From Micropterix aruncella (taxonomy: Eukaryota > Arthropoda > Insecta > Lepidoptera > Micropterigidae): a DNA stretch of 64,000 nt. This document shows positions 12,061 through 22,488 of the stretch, in pieces. The position numbers and the translations under genes were made by a program. Under the pieces are notes generated by a model, which had not been told where the DNA came from, did not search any database, and saw nothing but the letters and a program-made list of their open reading frames with translations. Where the stretch lies: the NCBI GenBank assembly GCA_944548615.1, contig OX155950.1, forward strand, positions 38,699,859-38,763,858. The letters are read 5' to 3'. The first letter of the stretch is position 1. Every line of letters starts with the position of its first letter.

Positions 12061-14630
12061 TAATCGCGAGGACATCACGAGTCCGTGTCAGTTTTCTCAT
12101 ACTACAAATACCTTAAGGAGTAATATAGAACCTCAAAACGTGAGGTCGGTTCTTTCAGTATAGCAGAATATTGTCCTATTCTTTTGTAATTTTAGCCAGG
12201 CCGCAGGGCCATATAAGTATTTATATTTTTTAGAAAAGTAGTTAATACGTTTTCTTTATATAAGAGAGGTAGCGCGATACAACCCGGTTGGGGCTAACAT
12301 CATTTTTTTTTCATCTCTTTTCTGTTCTTGGTTTTTCCACTTTTATTTTTTTTATTTAAAAAATAATTAGATTTTATATATAAAACCCGGTTACACAAAT
12401 CGGACGCAAGGTAGACGAAGTTTGATTTTTGGGGTCTCCGGAAAAGGTATGGCCTACCGCATATATAAAAAGTACCTAATAGGTACCTTATTTATTATAA
12501 TAGTATGATTCCCTAATACGTCGAAATAGGTATCCCTAAAAATTCGTTTTATCTTACTCATATTAAACTTCTAAAAAATTCTCACGGTATCCGGTAAGGT
12601 TGGTGCGGCAAATACGGTGTGGTAATAGTATTAAGCGTTCGTATTTTCTAGAAGAACAAGAAAATTAAATACATTCTTTATCATAAATATTTAATACTTA
12701 TGTTCGCCATAAAGAGCGAGATTAGAAATAATATTCATAACCCGCTGGGGTGAAAGGTCGTGTTATTTTTTTGGGCTCTTCCAGCCTCCGCGACGTCTCC
12801 CGAGGCGTATTTGTACCGATATATTGTTCATTTCAATAGATTTAAGCAAACCATTTAATGTAGCGAGAATTCTACACAAAAGAAATGTAACTTATAAATT
12901 TAAATATCTTTGAATATTTTCTTATTTTCATTTCCTCTTTCGTAAAATAAAGCACATCTTTTAAATCACATCAATCTCGAGTTATAATTTCATTTTCCAT
13001 AAAAAAAAAAGGATGAAGAAGGGTTATACAAAGTAAAAAAAATATATTTAATTATCTTTTTGTTTATCTACCTTTTCCTTCTATCTACCTTATATAAGTA
13101 TCCTTTCCTTCTTTGGTACTATTCAATAATTTTTTTCTATTTTTGTTCCGTTCCTTGTTGCTACCGTGGAGTAGCGCCCCCAAGAAAATAGTAATTTCGT
13201 AATTTTGCAAAAAAAAAGGATATTTCTCTCTTCCTTTCTTAATTAGTCTGCCAATTGTCCTCTTCCTATTTTTATCTATGGGGTACCTCTCACCCATTCC
13301 CAATGCAAATATATTTCTTTAATCAGTAGTTTTCCACCATCGGCTTCTTTCGTTTTCCCCCTCCGTTACCCTCGTTATTTTTTATTTATTTTTTTTTTTA
13401 GTTCTTGATTTTCCTCATCTATTCAATATCTCGGGTTTTCTTTAGTTTTCTTAATTTGTTTTGGGGATATATCCCCGTTTCATATATTTTCCATATTTTA
13501 TTTTAATAATATTAATTATTTATTCCTTTCGCCGACGTTTCGCTTGCAAAGCGCCACCTATCGGTCGCGGCGCGAAGCAAACTATACCGTAGTAGCCGAA
13601 TCACTTGTAAAGAGGGCGCTGATCGCGGTCCAATAAATTTTGTCTGGCCGTCGTCGGCGCCTTTATCTCGTCCCTGCTCATCGGCCGATCGAACGGAGAA
13701 TCAGATTATTAGCCAGAAATAAAGAAAAAATATAGTTATATTACGATATATAGAAACGCAGAAGTTCACCAGATTTTTAAGATTTCTTTCTTCCCTAGAC
13801 CGGACGCCCCCTCAAGGTGAATCCCATTTCACGCAGGGCACCGCATTCCTTTAAATAGCGCGCAGATCCGCGCTCTCTGAGAGTTTCCCCCACGACCTTC
13901 TCCGACATCCTTCCTTAAATGAGCAGCCGGTCTCTCAGGCGGTGTTACCCTGTCTCCCAATAAATTCGCCGCGCAGAAGCCTGTTTCCGGTGCAGGATCT
14001 GCTTGCTCAACCAGCGAACCGTTCCAGCACTTGGTGGTCTGGCGCCCATTGCTTTTTATAGCTACATTACCATTTAATAATAAGTAAATACCTCTTATTG
14101 ACCACCAAATCGCTGTTTTGCTTAATAACATCAACATAATATAAATATGCGTAAATAAACTTCAATAAATAGAACGGTCTCGTTGCAAAGTGTCTCCAAT
14201 CAATACTTTATTACAACTTCTAGTCGGGTAATGCCTTGAAATGATAAATAATGGTAATAAAAGGAAGCTGCATGATCGTTTGCCGTCGCAAATACAGAAT
14301 TCCTAATGGCTACTAATATATTGTATTTTATTGACTTTAAAATTATTGTATTATAATTTAATACACCAAATTATCTTGCGGAAATCATTTCATCGACAAT
14401 ATTAAGTAACATGTGTAATAAAATTTTAACGTGCTTTCAAAATAATAATATGTTAACTTAATTTTAATTTCTAATTATGGTTTAAAGTTTTTTGTAAATT
14501 AATTTTATTTTTCGCAGTAAAAAAGAACATTTGCTGAGTATTGTTCAAACATTTTAAAAAAGGATTTACCTATAATAAGTGTATTTTATGACCAATGCAT
14601 TTTAAAATATAATACAAACAAATTATCTTA
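12061..14630. other. Non-coding stretch with T-rich runs and a CpG-rich block
   Basis: Further T-rich runs lie at 12,302-12,350 and 13,340-13,480. A CpG-rich block at 13,526-13,710 includes CGGTCGCGGCGCGAAGC, and a GC-rich segment lies at 13,800-14,040. No coding features or second copies were recognised. Confidence 0.35.
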
Positions 14631-14743
14631 TATATTATAATACAAAAGATTCGAAAAAATATGGCCGCTTTGCTTATATGGCATCTGCAACTTTTTAATA
14701 TATTCTTTATAAAAATATAACCCGCTTAAGTGAGGTCCTAGTG
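14631..14743 (+). repeat. 113-bp twin repeat, unit 1
   Basis: Matches 15,982-16,094 with four substitutions in 113 bases, ending GTGAGGTCCTAGTG. It is followed directly by a GC-rich retroposon copy. Confidence 0.9.
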
Positions 14744-15017
14744 GTTAACAACCACCCCCGCTCTATAGGAAAAAATACTGTTCTCAGAGTCGTTACTGTT
14801 AGTCGGAGTGCACAATCGATTGGCTGACGCCGCACGGTGCGCAAACCGTCCAGTAGCGCCCGAAGGTTAAAGGAGAGTGGCCCTCAGGCCAGCGTCCTAC
14901 CCTGGCTCTCCTTTCTGCGTGGAGGCCGCCGGATGGGTGTTGACCCTCAAGTATGACCGACCTGACCTGAAAGAATAGGTCTTCGTGGCCAACTCCAACG
15001 GCGCCCATTAGCTCCCC
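14744..15017 (+). repeat. GC-rich retroposon family, 5'-truncated copy
   Basis: Begins inside the family at CAACCACCCCCGCTCTATAG and runs to the family's constant 3' end CCCATTAGCTCCC at 15,004-15,016. It is abruptly GC-rich against AT-rich flanks. The truncation point abuts the 113-bp repeat exactly. Confidence 0.85.
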
Positions 15018-15981
15018 CTCAGATACAAATAAGTTGGCTCCACCTATCCTTTGCTCGTAGATCATGTGACAGAGAGAGCAATAAATTGAACAGTATGCGA
15101 GAGAATAGCGCGCCAATATTCTTCGCGGCAACTCTTACATCGGAAACGTTCAGCTGTGTGCCAGCGGACTGCGACCAAACTGCTACTGGCTGGCTTTCAG
15201 TAGTTATTTTGAAGTGGTCTATTTTGAGCGCAAAGCCTCATCTATATAATAATATATCACTACACAATACGCGCTGATTTTGCACTAATACAAGCGCACG
15301 GTGTCATTTCGCTATACAATACTCTGACACCTCGTTTCCAGCGCGCCAGGGCTGCATCGGACGTATCTAAAATATATTTAAATATTACCACTACATATTT
15401 TACACTATGTATATACTAAATACTGTTTTGTATGCAGGGTGGAGTTTTAATTAACCTGTATCCTTGAAGGGGGTGGATCAGTACGAGCTAGTATAATAGT
15501 TTTAATAAAAACTTGTAGGAAAACTAAGGAAAATAATATATTTTTAAAATTTCAGTATTTTTTTTATTGTAAAATAGTATAAAAAGCACTAAGCACGATG
15601 AGCCATATAGCGGTAGGTAACATATTGCTTATATAGTTTATGTGGAATATTTTTCCTACCGATAAATGGCACAGCGCTCTAAAATGTTTGTCAAACTTTT
15701 ATTTAACAGTCAAGTACTTCAAACTTTTAAGTTAAACAAAATTTTAAAAAAAATACAAAATATTTTTAGGCGGCGGAGTGAGGGCAATATGCGAATTTCG
15801 TTTAACGGTAGCTCGATTTGCGGTAGACTTTAGGACTCGTGACGTCACTGACTTTAATTTGAATTATAAGAGAGGCTTCTGTCGGTATACCTAACGAATA
15901 AACAAAAGAGAGACTAAAAAACATAGGTAACCGGAAGAAAATTGACAAAATACTTCCGTAGAGGTCGGTGGTCAAGCTATA
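15018..15981. other. Non-coding stretch
   Basis: No gene or repeat recognised between the GC-rich retroposon and the second 113-bp repeat. Confidence 0.35.
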
Positions 15982-16094
15982 TATATTATAATACAAAAGA
16001 TTCTAAAAAATTTGGCCGCTTTGCTTATATGGCATCTGCAACTTTTTAATATATTCTTTATAAAAATATAAGCCGCGTAAGTGAGGTCCTAGTG
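15982..16094 (+). repeat. 113-bp twin repeat, unit 2
   Basis: Second copy of 14,631-14,743, same orientation, start-to-start distance 1,351 bases. What follows unit 2 differs from what follows unit 1. Confidence 0.9.
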
Positions 16095-16849
16095 ACATAT
16101 TTACAGCTTTAACTCTTTGTAAATCAATTACTGCACTTCGATATGACTATAAGCTGTATAAGGGTGGGTCTTGCAACCAATATACAGTCTTTGTTGGAGT
16201 AAAAAGCCATTACTCGCTCGTTGTATAAGAAAATCTGAGTAAACCTTTATATGACAAAATTATATAACTAAAGCCGAAATGCTTTAAATGACACCTTTAC
16301 ATAGCTGATAATTAATCTGCATGCCTTTACATGACTTTCAATCAAAGCTATATTCGGTACTTCTTATATGGCTTTTGTGCTAGCATGTGTGTTGGGTAGT
16401 ATAATGATACATTAAGGTAATTTACTAAAAAGGTGTATACATTCAAAATATACTATTGTAAATTTTTTATTTTTGAAAAATTTTAAATTTTTGACCCATA
16501 GTTGGGTCATAAAATTGAAGTTTTAAATAGTTGGGTCATAAAATTGTGCTGCAGAAACTTTAATGTGTTTCTTAACTATTCTCTAAACTTCTCAAAAGAG
16601 TATCTAGCAATATACCTGACCGACAATACCGCCGGTAAATATACATTTCGTAATGGCCGCAGGTAAAATCCCATTTCGCTTAAAAGGATTTAGAGATGCA
16701 AAAATCATCGTTTGTTTTAATTTAGTTAAGTTAGAGCTTTCAAACGTTACACTACGGCGATAAGCTTCAATCCTACAACAAGACGACGATCAGTGATATT
16801 TAAAATATGGCTCTGACCGAAGCAGAAATTGCCTTTTGTAACCAGGTCA
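16095..16849. other. Non-coding stretch with small repeats
   Basis: Contains TAGTTGGGTCATAAAATTG twice (near 16,499 and 16,530) and several TATATGGC- or TACATGAC-type motifs in 16,240-16,370. No coding features. Confidence 0.4.
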
Positions 16850-17420
16850 GGTTATTGCCAGGTCATAGGTGGCAGATAGTGAACAGCCATCCGATATGAT
16901 GGTTGGCTGTGAATATACTGAATAAACAGCTCCCGACCATACAGTGGCAAGGTTACGAGAACGTAGTGGGAAGTCTGGTGGAACGGACTTACCTAGAAAA
17001 TGCTACACAAGTTCAATAAGTACCGTGTGTCATGGTGAATACTGCCGCCAGTAAATAAGCACATCCATCCCTGCAGTGGACAGCTGTACATGCAGTAGAC
17101 CCAAGAGTGGAGGTCAAGGAGACCAGTACAGTCGAGGGTCACAATCGTTACAGCAATGCGGAAGGCAAAGGGAAAACCACTGCATAACACCTTCCCAGGA
17201 AAATCATTATCGCTGAGTACAAAAAAAACCATGGCTCTCAATCCCCGGCAAACCTTAGATGGTCAAAGAGTGCGAAGAATCTTTGGGGGGTTGGCCATTA
17301 AGATTCCGACATGGAATGCTCGAATTGTTCCGCGCCGCAACATCGCGGGCCCAAGTGGCCATAATGACCGCCGACCTCCGATAGCAGATGGCACTTTCAG
17401 AAGAAGCTATATCTTTAAAG
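16850..17420 (+). pseudogene. 5' part of an RTE-like LINE (leader and endonuclease start)
   Basis: The open frame around 17,156-17,430 contains KPLHNTFPGKSLSL, then RRIFGGLAIKIPTWNARIV. The latter matches the start of the apurinic-like endonuclease in RTE-type LINEs, often annotated as craniofacial development protein 2-like, whose usual form is GLKIATWNVRT; the catalytic Asn is kept. After about 20 residues similarity is lost, so only the leader and first endonuclease motif remain. No RT follows. The upstream 300 bases are probably the element's untranslated leader. Confidence 0.5.
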
Positions 17421-17539
17421 CTGAAGTCGTTTCTTCAATCAACAATTCAAATAAAAAAACAATCGTAAAGCAAAAATCAATCAAGCCCAGTATCACATTC
17501 AGAAAGTAAACACGAAATCACATGAAAACAGAAAAAACT

Positions 17540-17765
17540 CAGAACACCCCAACGTAAAACCATTCATTATTACACTGTATAATCAATGGTAAAACGAAGG
17601 AATGACAACTATACAGGCGAAAAATCTTACCTGCCATCTGAGTATCTATCTCTGCATGCTTGTTAAATGTGTCTCTTTCATCCATAAACATGTTTAGACA
17701 ACACGAAAGTAAAACAAAATAATGCCGACGGCCCAGGCGCCAAATCTTACCTGACACCCGCACAC
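17540..17765 (-). repeat. Two 120-bp tandem units with splice-donor-like motifs
   Basis: On the minus strand CAGGTAAGAT occurs at the same place in each unit (+ strand near 17,624-17,634 and 17,744-17,754), followed by TCGCC or GCGCC and a GTTTTAC box 40 bases on. Start-to-start distance is 120 bases. The units could come from duplicated exon/intron edges or a repeat; no protein is recognised. Confidence 0.5.
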
Positions 17766-18789
17766 TGATCGTCTATGACCATCTTATGTACTTCTTAACT
17801 ATTTGTTATTCGTCCATAAACTTATTTACCGCTTTAGCTTCAGGATAATATAAAAGTACTTACTCGGTAAGTACTATGCCGTTATTTTAAAAATAAATAT
17901 TGAAATTGTTTCATATTAATAGTTGATTATTATTATATGTAGGTTTCTATTGTATGTGATCTTTGCTAAATATGTCGTTTATATACCTTGTATATAAATA
18001 TTATAAACAACTATATTGTTTAAATAAAACAAAGCTAATACGGTATTTTACTTTAAAATGTGTAATTATTGAAAACAATATTTTGCAGTTTCAACACCAT
18101 AACTTTTTTAAGCCATATATTCTCTCAGCCTTAGCTTAGCTTTTATAGAATGAAATGTTACACTTGTATCACATACATATGTTATAATATACAACATTAT
18201 TATACATTAATTATAAAGAATAGCATTTCTGCTATGCGCTAACCATCTGTGTATGTGTTGTGCCGGCCCTGGGTAGTTGGGCGCTGTATAGGTATTTATG
18301 TCGACGATGGCGTTTTAATTTTACTATGATGGATACTACGACGTTTCGCGTTTTACCTAGCTTTCTCAAACATTTTTAATTATAATAAGTTTTATTTGCA
18401 AATTTAATAATACTTGAACCATTCACATTTTCGCAGTGTTTTTAGAAGATTAGGGATTCATTTAATTACCTCAGCCACGGACTTCAAGGATTTCGATAAC
18501 TAAAAACAAATAAACGAAATTGGTTAGACTGCGAAAACTAAAAGGCTGCGCTGGAAGACCAATTAATATATAAGAACATAATTTTAGCTACTCCGAGAAC
18601 TTGGTTTGATCCTGTAACTAAGTGAGGTAAAAATAAGATTAATTGTTTTCTAAAAATGGTTGGACTGCCGAAACGTCAAACAGGAAGGTCGGCAGAAGTG
18701 GTTTTTTAGACTCTATTAATGGACTCTAAAGCCAACGAAAATATTTCGTTCGGTTACCACGTGAGGTAAAATTATGGTTCGCGGTGAAC
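17766..18789. other. AT-rich non-coding stretch
   Basis: 18,530-18,780 contains loosely related blocks ending GTGAGGTAAAA, perhaps inner parts of repeat P. No gene seen. Confidence 0.35.
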
Positions 18790-18960
18790 CATTTACCTCT
18801 TCGCTGCGGAAAACCCCCCAAGATGAGCCCCGGCAGACCAATTTTTTTCTCACCTATTTGAGGTCTACTTTTCGTTTAAAGCGATATTATTCTGCAACTC
18901 GATGAGGTAAGTAACCATACTGCGGGATCCCGGACTATGAAGAGCTGTCAATTCGTTGTT
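18790..18960 (-). repeat. Dispersed repeat P, copy 3
   Basis: Reverse-complement match to 10,172-10,275: GCCCCGGCAGACC, CTACTTTTCGTTTAAA and CTGCAACTCGATGAGGTAAG are shared in the same order. Confidence 0.75.
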
Positions 18961-20689
18961 TTGCGGGTAGGCCGCATACCGCTGCCGCCACTGCGTAGGT
19001 TATAACGGTGGTGGGGGGCCGGGATCGGAGCGTTTTCTATCCTACTTATAATGTCAAACAACCGCAATAGTCTTCGATTTTATATATTATGTAGTACAAA
19101 AGTTTTAAAAAATATATGTAGTATCTAGTAATAGCAAGAAAGGTTAGATAATAATTGGATATATTTATATTATAATCAGAAATAATCATTATTTATTTGA
19201 AATCGCCCGTTATGTTAATTGCATTTTGTAAATAAATAAATGGAAAATTATAATAAAATAGAAATAGCGATATTTCAGTCCAATTCAAGTATCAGTAATT
19301 CTATTAAAATTTATGTATAAAAAAAATAACTCTCAGATGTTATAACTTTTATTTTATAATGATTTTTACAAAGTATTTTATTTCAGATATGGTTAGTTAG
19401 TAAAAGAAACTAGGAAAGTTTTTTTCTACTGGACCTAAAGATTTTAAGAGAAATTGCGAACGTCCGGTTGTATGCGAGCTTGGTCGACTTCTACATTAGT
19501 TGCTGAGTGCAGTCTCGGAAACTAACCATTAATCGTACTCGTTTCTTCCCTTTGCTTCGGCGAATTCGTAAATATCGCGCAATTCAGCCATTTACAAGCA
19601 AGCCGACTATAGCTATGCACCGCACCGCCCATCCAGTTATTATTACTCGGCTAGGCTGCAAAGCATCGCAACGAGTACATCCGCTTATTACGTAATAGTC
19701 CCTCGCTTTGTGCGCATTGCCTCTTGGGAAAATTTATTTCTCTTCATTAGCGCTGCACGGGATTCAATGCAGATATTAAATCAAATTTGCGCGTTTCAAC
19801 AAGAGCGTGTTATTACAATTAAAATTAATTCATTATTAAATTGTACATTCTGAAATTTTTCATTGATGGTATTCATTAATTTCATAAAATTATATTATGG
19901 ACTGATGTATAACTTATGTATATTACGGACTGTGTATAACTAGAGTAATAAATATCTCTACCTTTAATATTTCAGTAAAAAGTACCGGGTTTTTTAATAA
20001 TATTGTTGGTAATGTTATAAATTTGAACTACCGGTTCTATTGTATTTGAAAGGAAGCATTTTATATTATTTTATTTTATTTATTTTAACATAACATGCGA
20101 AATTTATAAAATGGTCATACCAAGTAATGGTGCGAAGTAAACGACGACCCACATTCACATAACCATGCGCAGCGCATGCCCCACTAGGCCGAGTATAGCC
20201 TGTATCTCGGCATACGATTTATTTTCAGACTTGGGCGGAGAAGCATAACTGACGTAGGACACATACACTTATACACTCACATATACATATACACATATAT
20301 ACATATACATATACATACATACACACATACACATAAATGTTACATTGTGTTTATTATCTTATATCACATTTATTTATACAGGTATATTATTTCTAAGAGA
20401 TGATTTGCAGAAGATCATTCTCTGTCCTTGAACGACCTATATCCTCAAGTAGCCATTTTTTATTACAATAAAAAGGTACTTTCAATTTTTTTTATGTCGT
20501 CATCAAGACGGTTGAATATTTTGGTGCGATAAAGTTTAATTGCCTCTGGTCAAATGTTAATAATAATTCAAGCCTGCAGATGCTCTTGTAGTTCTGTGTT
20601 GCTGGCTTCGTGGTCGTTTATCTAGGGTTCGATGGAAAACATGAGTGACTGTTTCTGACTGTTTGGAAAAACAGGATGATATTCATTTA
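18961..20689. other. AT-rich non-coding stretch with a CA/TA microsatellite
   Basis: No gene. Imperfect (CA/TA) repeats occupy about 20,262-20,335. Around 20,070-20,090 a TTTTATTTATTTTA run looks like the reverse complement of a LINE poly(A)-like tail, but no coding part follows. Confidence 0.4.
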
Positions 20690-21240
20690 TTGACAGAACA
20701 TTAGTTTTATGTTTGACATTTGCAAAATGGGACGCTATACGCTCGAACAAAACTGGGAAATATTAAAAACTTACTACCAAAGCGGTGAATCTTCAATGGC
20801 GAGTGTTACCGTGCCACGCTTAAGGAATGTTTTTTCCAAAAGTTGAAGAAAATGACATGGACGACGTTTAGTTTCAACAGGACGGCCAACTTGCCACACA
20901 GCCAACGTACATAACAATCGAACTTTTAGCAATCAGCCGAAATTCTGATGTCAATTGTCCGCCTCGGCGCTGTGATTAGAGCCCGTTGGACTATTTTTTG
21001 TAGGAAGCCGTTAAGGATAAATGTTTCGCTAACCATCCAAAGACAGTTGAGGCCAAGAAATCGAAGTTGCCATTCAAGAAATTCAAGCCGGAATAATAAA
21101 AAAAGTACTTGAAAATTAGGTTGATCGGATGGGCTACTCATCAAGTTTCAACCATTCCAATAAAATAAAATTTTCAAAGAAATATTCATTACTCTTTTAT
21201 AGCCGATTCAAATTTCAAAAATGATATGGCCCACCCTTTA
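20690..21240 (+). pseudogene. Internally deleted mariner transposase
   Basis: From ATG at 20,727 the product begins MGRYTLEQNWEILKTYYQSG, the usual mariner N terminus (first helix-turn-helix). Soon after, the sequence jumps to a C-terminal part: FQQDGQLATQ (normally FQQDGATCHTA, holding the second catalytic Asp), CPPRRCD and SPLDYFL, then EAVKDKCFANHPKTVEAKK. The middle of the DDE domain is missing, several frameshifts and stops are present, and the third catalytic Asp motif DYFLW has lost its Trp. ATATGGCCCACCCTTTA at 21,224-21,240 resembles a mariner terminal repeat; no matching left end was found. Not functional. Confidence 0.8.
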
Positions 21241-21765
21241 TCACTAAGCATAAAGGACAATTGGTATGAAATGGCTTGGAACTGGTCATACGCCTGAATA
21301 TAAATAATGTATAAAGAAATGTATAGGGACCTTTTAAAATCGAATATAAGTTGTTATTACTACTGACTTCAAACTTGTGGAGTTATTCAATATTTAAAAA
21401 GGTATGTATTTGTGAATGTATGGTATGTTCCAGATATAGGATGTGTGTGTGTGTATGTATGTACAGTGTGTCCAGTAGGAAAGTTCAAATTTAAACGTGT
21501 TATTAATAAAGAAAGCGAATAGTTTAAAAATATTTATTTAATTTAAAAGATCCATAAAATAATCGGGTTTTATTTTTGGAATAAAATTCCGTCTCATGAA
21601 ATTATGCTTTATGGAAAACATGCTATTATGCTTTATGGAAAACTTCCAACATCCTTTCAGCACAAGTTTTACTTAAAGCAAACTAACTTTCATTCAAAGC
21701 CTGCACTAATTGGATTTTATAAAGATGAAAATGCATTTTTTTTTCATAAATACATGAATCCTCGA

Positions 21766-22121
21766 CTTAATGATACCCAAAACTACAGAGTGCTTTCATT
21801 GTCATTGTCAAATTTAACCAGGAAGCGAAGCGGAATATTCTACTCAAGGCCATTAAAGACCACAATAGACTCTGTAAAGATGTTAGCAAAAAATTGAATA
21901 CGAAAGATTTAAGAATCCCCGGCAATATTTCACCTGTATATGTCTCAGAGCACCTAACGCAACGCACGAAGTATTTGTTAGGTCGCTCAAAATCATTCGC
22001 TCGAGAACATAAATTTAAATATGTGTGGATAAGCAATGGCAGGGTATTCATTCGAAAAAGCGATACGACAAAACCTGTTCTAATTAATAATGAAAATGTT
22101 TTTTTAGATCTGCATTTATAA
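21766..22121 (+). pseudogene. LINE ORF1 C-terminal fragment
   Basis: Read across one frameshift near 21,895, it gives VKFNQEAKRNILLKAIKDHN, then IPGNISPVYVSEHLTQRTKY and FKYVWISNGRVFIRK. This is the RNA-binding, L1-transposase-like C-terminal domain of ORF1 in insect CR1/Jockey-type LINEs, where V(Y/F)I-SEHLT and W-(x2)-NG-(R/K)-(V/I)-x-(V/L)RK are typical. ORF1 products bind the element RNA during reverse transcription. The N-terminal coiled-coil or zinc-finger half is missing. It precedes ORF2 by about 370 bases. Confidence 0.65.
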
Positions 22122-22488
22122 GAACAATAATTGCTCTCTTACTAATCCAAATATTAGGTTATATTTTATTTCAATATCTTTTTAATTCTTATATATGTTA
22201 TCTATGGGAAATATTGCTCTTAATTTTTTTACCTATTTTCACCAAGGATTTATATTTTTCTGATTATTTACTAACTAGTTTAATGTTTTATTATTATTTA
22301 ACCAAAATAGTCGTACTCTCACAATTTCATTGTTTAATATTCTTCTACACAGAAATAGCATACATCGATCACCTCATATATCATTCAAAGTACAACAAGC
22401 TTCGCCACCCAGTCTCTCCTTCATTCTTCTCTTCCAGTCATTTTTTGAGCATAGATTTAGTAATTAGCACATACCCTTGTTATTTTAA

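Noticed and set aside
11845..12163. Phe-rich (+) or Lys-rich (-) frames
   Set aside because: Pure translation of a T-rich tract.
13829..14137. 102-codon minus-strand frame
   Set aside because: No motif, no second copy and no splice context; composition alone could produce it.
14631..16094. Twin 113-bp repeats as LTRs of a retrotransposon
   Set aside because: Too short, without TG...CA ends, primer-binding site or gag/pol between them.
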